Assembly (NCBI GenBank): GCA_964648005.1
Contig: CAZYKR010000173.1
Coordinates: forward strand, 1 to 9,369
Origin: JAGQTE01 sp964648005
GTDB lineage: Bacteria; Actinomycetota; Acidimicrobiia; Acidimicrobiales; Acidimicrobilacustridaceae
Length of the DNA: 9,369 nt
Direction of reading: 5' to 3'
Shown: one piece after another, positions 4,917 through 9,369 of the stretch
Layout: the number at the start of each line of letters is the position of its first letter
Position numbering within the stretch: position 1 is the first letter of the stretch
The notes under the pieces: generated by a model
Database searches by the model: none
The model's input: the letters and a program-made list of their open reading frames with translations, nothing else
What the model was told of the DNA's origin: nothing
Program-made: the position numbers and the translations under genes

Positions 4917-5300
4917 ATGGCTACCAAGGAAGAGATCCTCGACGCCATCGCCAACATGACCGTTCTCGAGCTGAGCGAGCTGCTCTCGGAGTTCGAGGAG
5001 AAGTTCGGCGTGACCGCCGCGGCCCCCGTGGCCGTCGCGGCTGCCGGCCCGGCCGGCGGCGGTGACGCCGGCGCCGCCGCCGAGGAGCAGGACGAGTTCG
5101 ACGTCGTCCTGACCGCCGCCGGCGACAAGAAGATCCAGGTCATCAAGGAGGTGCGTGCCCTCACGAACCTCGGCCTCAAGGAGGCCAAGGACCTGGTCGA
5201 CGGCGCCCCCAGCACCGTCCTGGAGAAGGCGAGCAAGGACGACGCCGCCAAGGCCAAGGAGCAGATCGAGGCCGCTGGCGGTTCCGTCGAGCTGAAGTGA
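4917..5300 (+). CDS. rplL: 50S ribosomal protein L7/L12
   Basis: A 127-residue protein of typical L7/L12 length. The N-terminal dimerisation domain (about 1-32) reads [20 protein letters not shown] and is followed by EKFGV. An Ala/Gly/Pro-rich hinge spans about 33-57. The C-terminal domain (about 58-127) has the family signature [20 protein letters not shown] and ends GGSVELK. This multi-copy stalk protein recruits and stimulates the translational GTPases EF-Tu, EF-G and IF2. The start ATG 4917 is 2 bases after the rplJ stop, with GGAGGA at 4902-4907 inside rplJ, so the two are probably translated together. Two hairpins follow the stop and probably reduce read-through into rpoB, matching the higher demand for L12. 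Confidence 0.98.
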   Translation: MATKEEILDAIANMTVLELSELLSEFEEKFGVTAAAPVAVAAAGPAGGGDAGAAAEEQDEFDVVLTAAGDKKIQVIKEVRALTNLGLKEAKDLVDGAPSTVLEKASKDDAAKAKEQIEAAGGSVELK

Positions 5301-5308
5301 TTCGGGCC

Positions 5309-5327
5309 TGACCGGGACGACCGGTCA
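5309..5327 (+). terminator. First hairpin after rplL
   Basis: TGACCGG (5309-5315) and CCGGTCA (5321-5327) form a perfect 7-bp stem with the loop GACGA, 8 bases after the rplL stop. There is no T-run. It may be a transcript 3'-end stabiliser, an RNase III-like processing site or the first half of a tandem attenuator. Confidence 0.45.
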
Positions 5328-5337
5328 TCCGACGCCT

Positions 5338-5371
5338 CCGAGGGCCGCGTCCATCCGGGCGCGGCCCTCGG
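5338..5371 (+). terminator. Strong GC hairpin, rplL-rpoB terminator or attenuator
   Basis: CCGAGGGCCGCG (5338-5349) pairs perfectly with CGCGGCCCTCGG (5360-5371). This is a 12-bp, almost all-GC stem with a 10-base loop and is the most stable simple hairpin I see in the window. The sequence after it (CGCGTTCCAGG) has no U-tract, so termination would be partial or of the I-shaped type. Its position between rplL and rpoB matches the attenuators known in other bacteria that lower rpoBC expression relative to rplJL. Confidence 0.65.
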
Positions 5372-5430
5372 CGCGTTCCAGGGCACGGGGAACCCCATCG
5401 CCCGTAACCACTTCGCAACGTCGACGAACC

Positions 5431-5459
5431 TTGACCTCCTCGCGGCGAAGCCGTACGGT
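5431..5459 (+). promoter_or_regulatory. rpoB promoter P1
   Basis: TTGACC (5431-5436) and TACGGT (5454-5459) are spaced by 17 bases, the best sigma-70-like pair in the window. Transcription would start near 5466, after a run of six C bases, giving an rpoB leader of about 230 bases. This promoter lets rpoBC be made independently of the ribosomal genes. Confidence 0.65.
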
Positions 5460-5536
5460 GCCCCCCAAACCTGAACAGGGCTGGCGACCGACCCGTGTCG
5501 TGTCGCCGACCCAGGTCCGTGCAGCGCTCGCGGGGC

Positions 5537-5576
5537 CGCCAGACGGCGGTGTCACCTGCGGGTTGCTCGTCTGGCG
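5537..5576 (+). promoter_or_regulatory. 9-bp inverted repeat in the rpoB leader, overlapping the P2 -35 box
   Basis: CGCCAGACG (5537-5545) and CGTCTGGCG (5568-5576) are perfect inverted repeats separated by 22 bases. The right arm overlaps the last base of the P2 -35 box. In P1 transcripts the repeat can form a hairpin. A smaller hairpin, CCGCC-AGAC-GGCGG (5536-5549), uses the left arm and excludes it. It could be an operator at P2 or an RNA switch in the P1 leader. Confidence 0.4.
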
Positions 5577-5592
5577 TGCGCGCGCCTAGGCT
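5563..5592 (+). promoter_or_regulatory. Candidate rpoB promoter P2
   Basis: TTGCTC (5563-5568) and TAGGCT (5587-5592) are spaced by 18 bases, with predicted initiation near 5599 and a leader of about 97 bases. The -10 context GCGCCTAG matches that of the tRNA-Trp promoter candidate. It is a weaker match than P1. Confidence 0.45.
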
Positions 5593-5684
5593 GTCCAGTT
5601 GCCGTGCTCGCACCCGTGTCCTTCGTCCACCCCTTGGTGTGGTTGGAGCGCGCCCGCGCACGCGTCAGTCCGCCCACGCTCCCC

Positions 5685-5690
5685 GAGGAG
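5685..5690 (+). promoter_or_regulatory. Ribosome-binding site that decides the rpoB start
   Basis: GAGGAG lies 5 bases before TTG 5696, ideal spacing. An in-frame GTG at 5690 overlaps the Shine-Dalgarno itself and therefore cannot use it. No other strong site exists in the upstream open frame. Confidence 0.75.
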
Positions 5691-5695
5691 TGACC

Positions 5696-9292
<3,597 letters not shown>

Positions 9293-9300
9293 GCTGGCAT

Positions 9301-9350
9301 CCACACGCACGAACGACACGCAACGACGACGCAACGACGAGGACGGGCGA
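9301..9350 (+). repeat. T-free rpoB-rpoC spacer with an 11-base tandem repeat
   Basis: The 50 bases from 9301 to 9350 contain no T. Inside, CGCAACGACGA occurs twice in tandem (9319-9329 and 9330-9340), preceded by the related ACGAACGACACG. The RNA would be U-free and largely unstructured. A GAGGA at 9339-9343 is the only Shine-Dalgarno-like stretch before rpoC, 14 bases from its ATG. Confidence 0.6.
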
Positions 9351-9357
9351 TTCACCG

Positions 9358-9369
9358 ATGCTCGATGTG
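9358..9369 (+). CDS. rpoC: DNA-directed RNA polymerase subunit beta', first codons (partial)
   Basis: Only ATG-CTC-GAT-GTG (M-L-D-V) is present before the window ends. Actinobacterial RpoC proteins typically begin (M/V)LDVNFFDELRIGLA, and rpoC follows rpoB in almost all bacteria, so four codons suffice for a reasonable call by position. The gap to the rpoB stop is 65 bases. Spacing to the only purine-rich stretch (9339-9343) is long for a Shine-Dalgarno site. Confidence 0.85.

Larger units (their letters stand above)
5301..5695 (+). other. rplL-rpoB non-coding interval
   Basis: This 395-base stretch has no credible gene. It contains, in order, two hairpins after rplL, promoter P1, a short hairpin GGCGAC/GTCGCC (5483-5488 with 5502-5507), the 9-bp inverted repeat, promoter P2 and the rpoB ribosome-binding site. 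The rpoB frame stays open back to 5495, but the translated stretch is Arg-rich and unlike any RpoB N-terminus, so I treat it as untranslated leader. Confidence 0.75.

Noticed and set aside
5495..5695. Possible 67-residue N-terminal extension of RpoB
   Set aside because: The frame is open, but the sequence is Arg/Pro/Ser-rich, covers promoter P2 and the inverted repeat, and has no counterpart in RpoB. The GAGGAG-TTG pair at 5685-5698 marks the start.

Overview
The window carries a classic bacterial transcription/translation housekeeping cluster from a high-GC, actinobacterial-type genome. All genes read on the + strand in this order: tuf (3' end), rpmG, an ECF sigma factor, its putative zinc-finger anti-sigma factor, tRNA-Trp(CCA), secE, nusG, rplK, rplA, rplJ, rplL, rpoB and the first codons of rpoC. 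The GC-rich codon use, the RpoB sequence (close to the actinobacterial type through the rifampicin region) and the RpoC start M-L-D-V suggest Actinomycetota. Because tuf and rpmG sit directly upstream of secE-nusG, rather than tuf lying only in a separate str operon, a deep-branching class such as Acidimicrobiia is a reasonable guess. That guess is inference and cannot be settled from the window.

Left part (1-1510): the EF-Tu C-terminus ends at 56, then comes the 56-residue L33 gene. A sigma factor/anti-sigma pair follows, with start and stop overlapping by 17 bases. This pair is the only non-housekeeping content and the most unusual part of the layout. A short promoter region and the tRNA-Trp gene complete this part.

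Middle part (1511-5300): secE and nusG are joined by a TGATG overlap and probably share transcripts with the tRNA. rplK and rplA follow. A 276-base gap before rplJ holds a good promoter, an L10-type mRNA leader and competing hairpins. rplJ and rplL are 2 bases apart. These genes make the Sec translocon subunit SecE, the elongation/antitermination factor NusG, the L1 and L11 stalk proteins and the L10(L12)n stalk complex.

Right part (5301-9369): a 395-base non-coding stretch has two tandem hairpins, two candidate promoters and a 9-bp inverted repeat. It leads into a full-length rpoB with a TTG start. A short spacer with no T at all for 50 bases separates rpoB from rpoC.

I found no CRISPR array, insertion sequence, prophage or defence gene. 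The window is mostly ordinary core genome. The points worth a second look are the embedded sigma/anti-sigma module, the RNA-switch candidates before rplJ and rpoB, and a few residue-level oddities.
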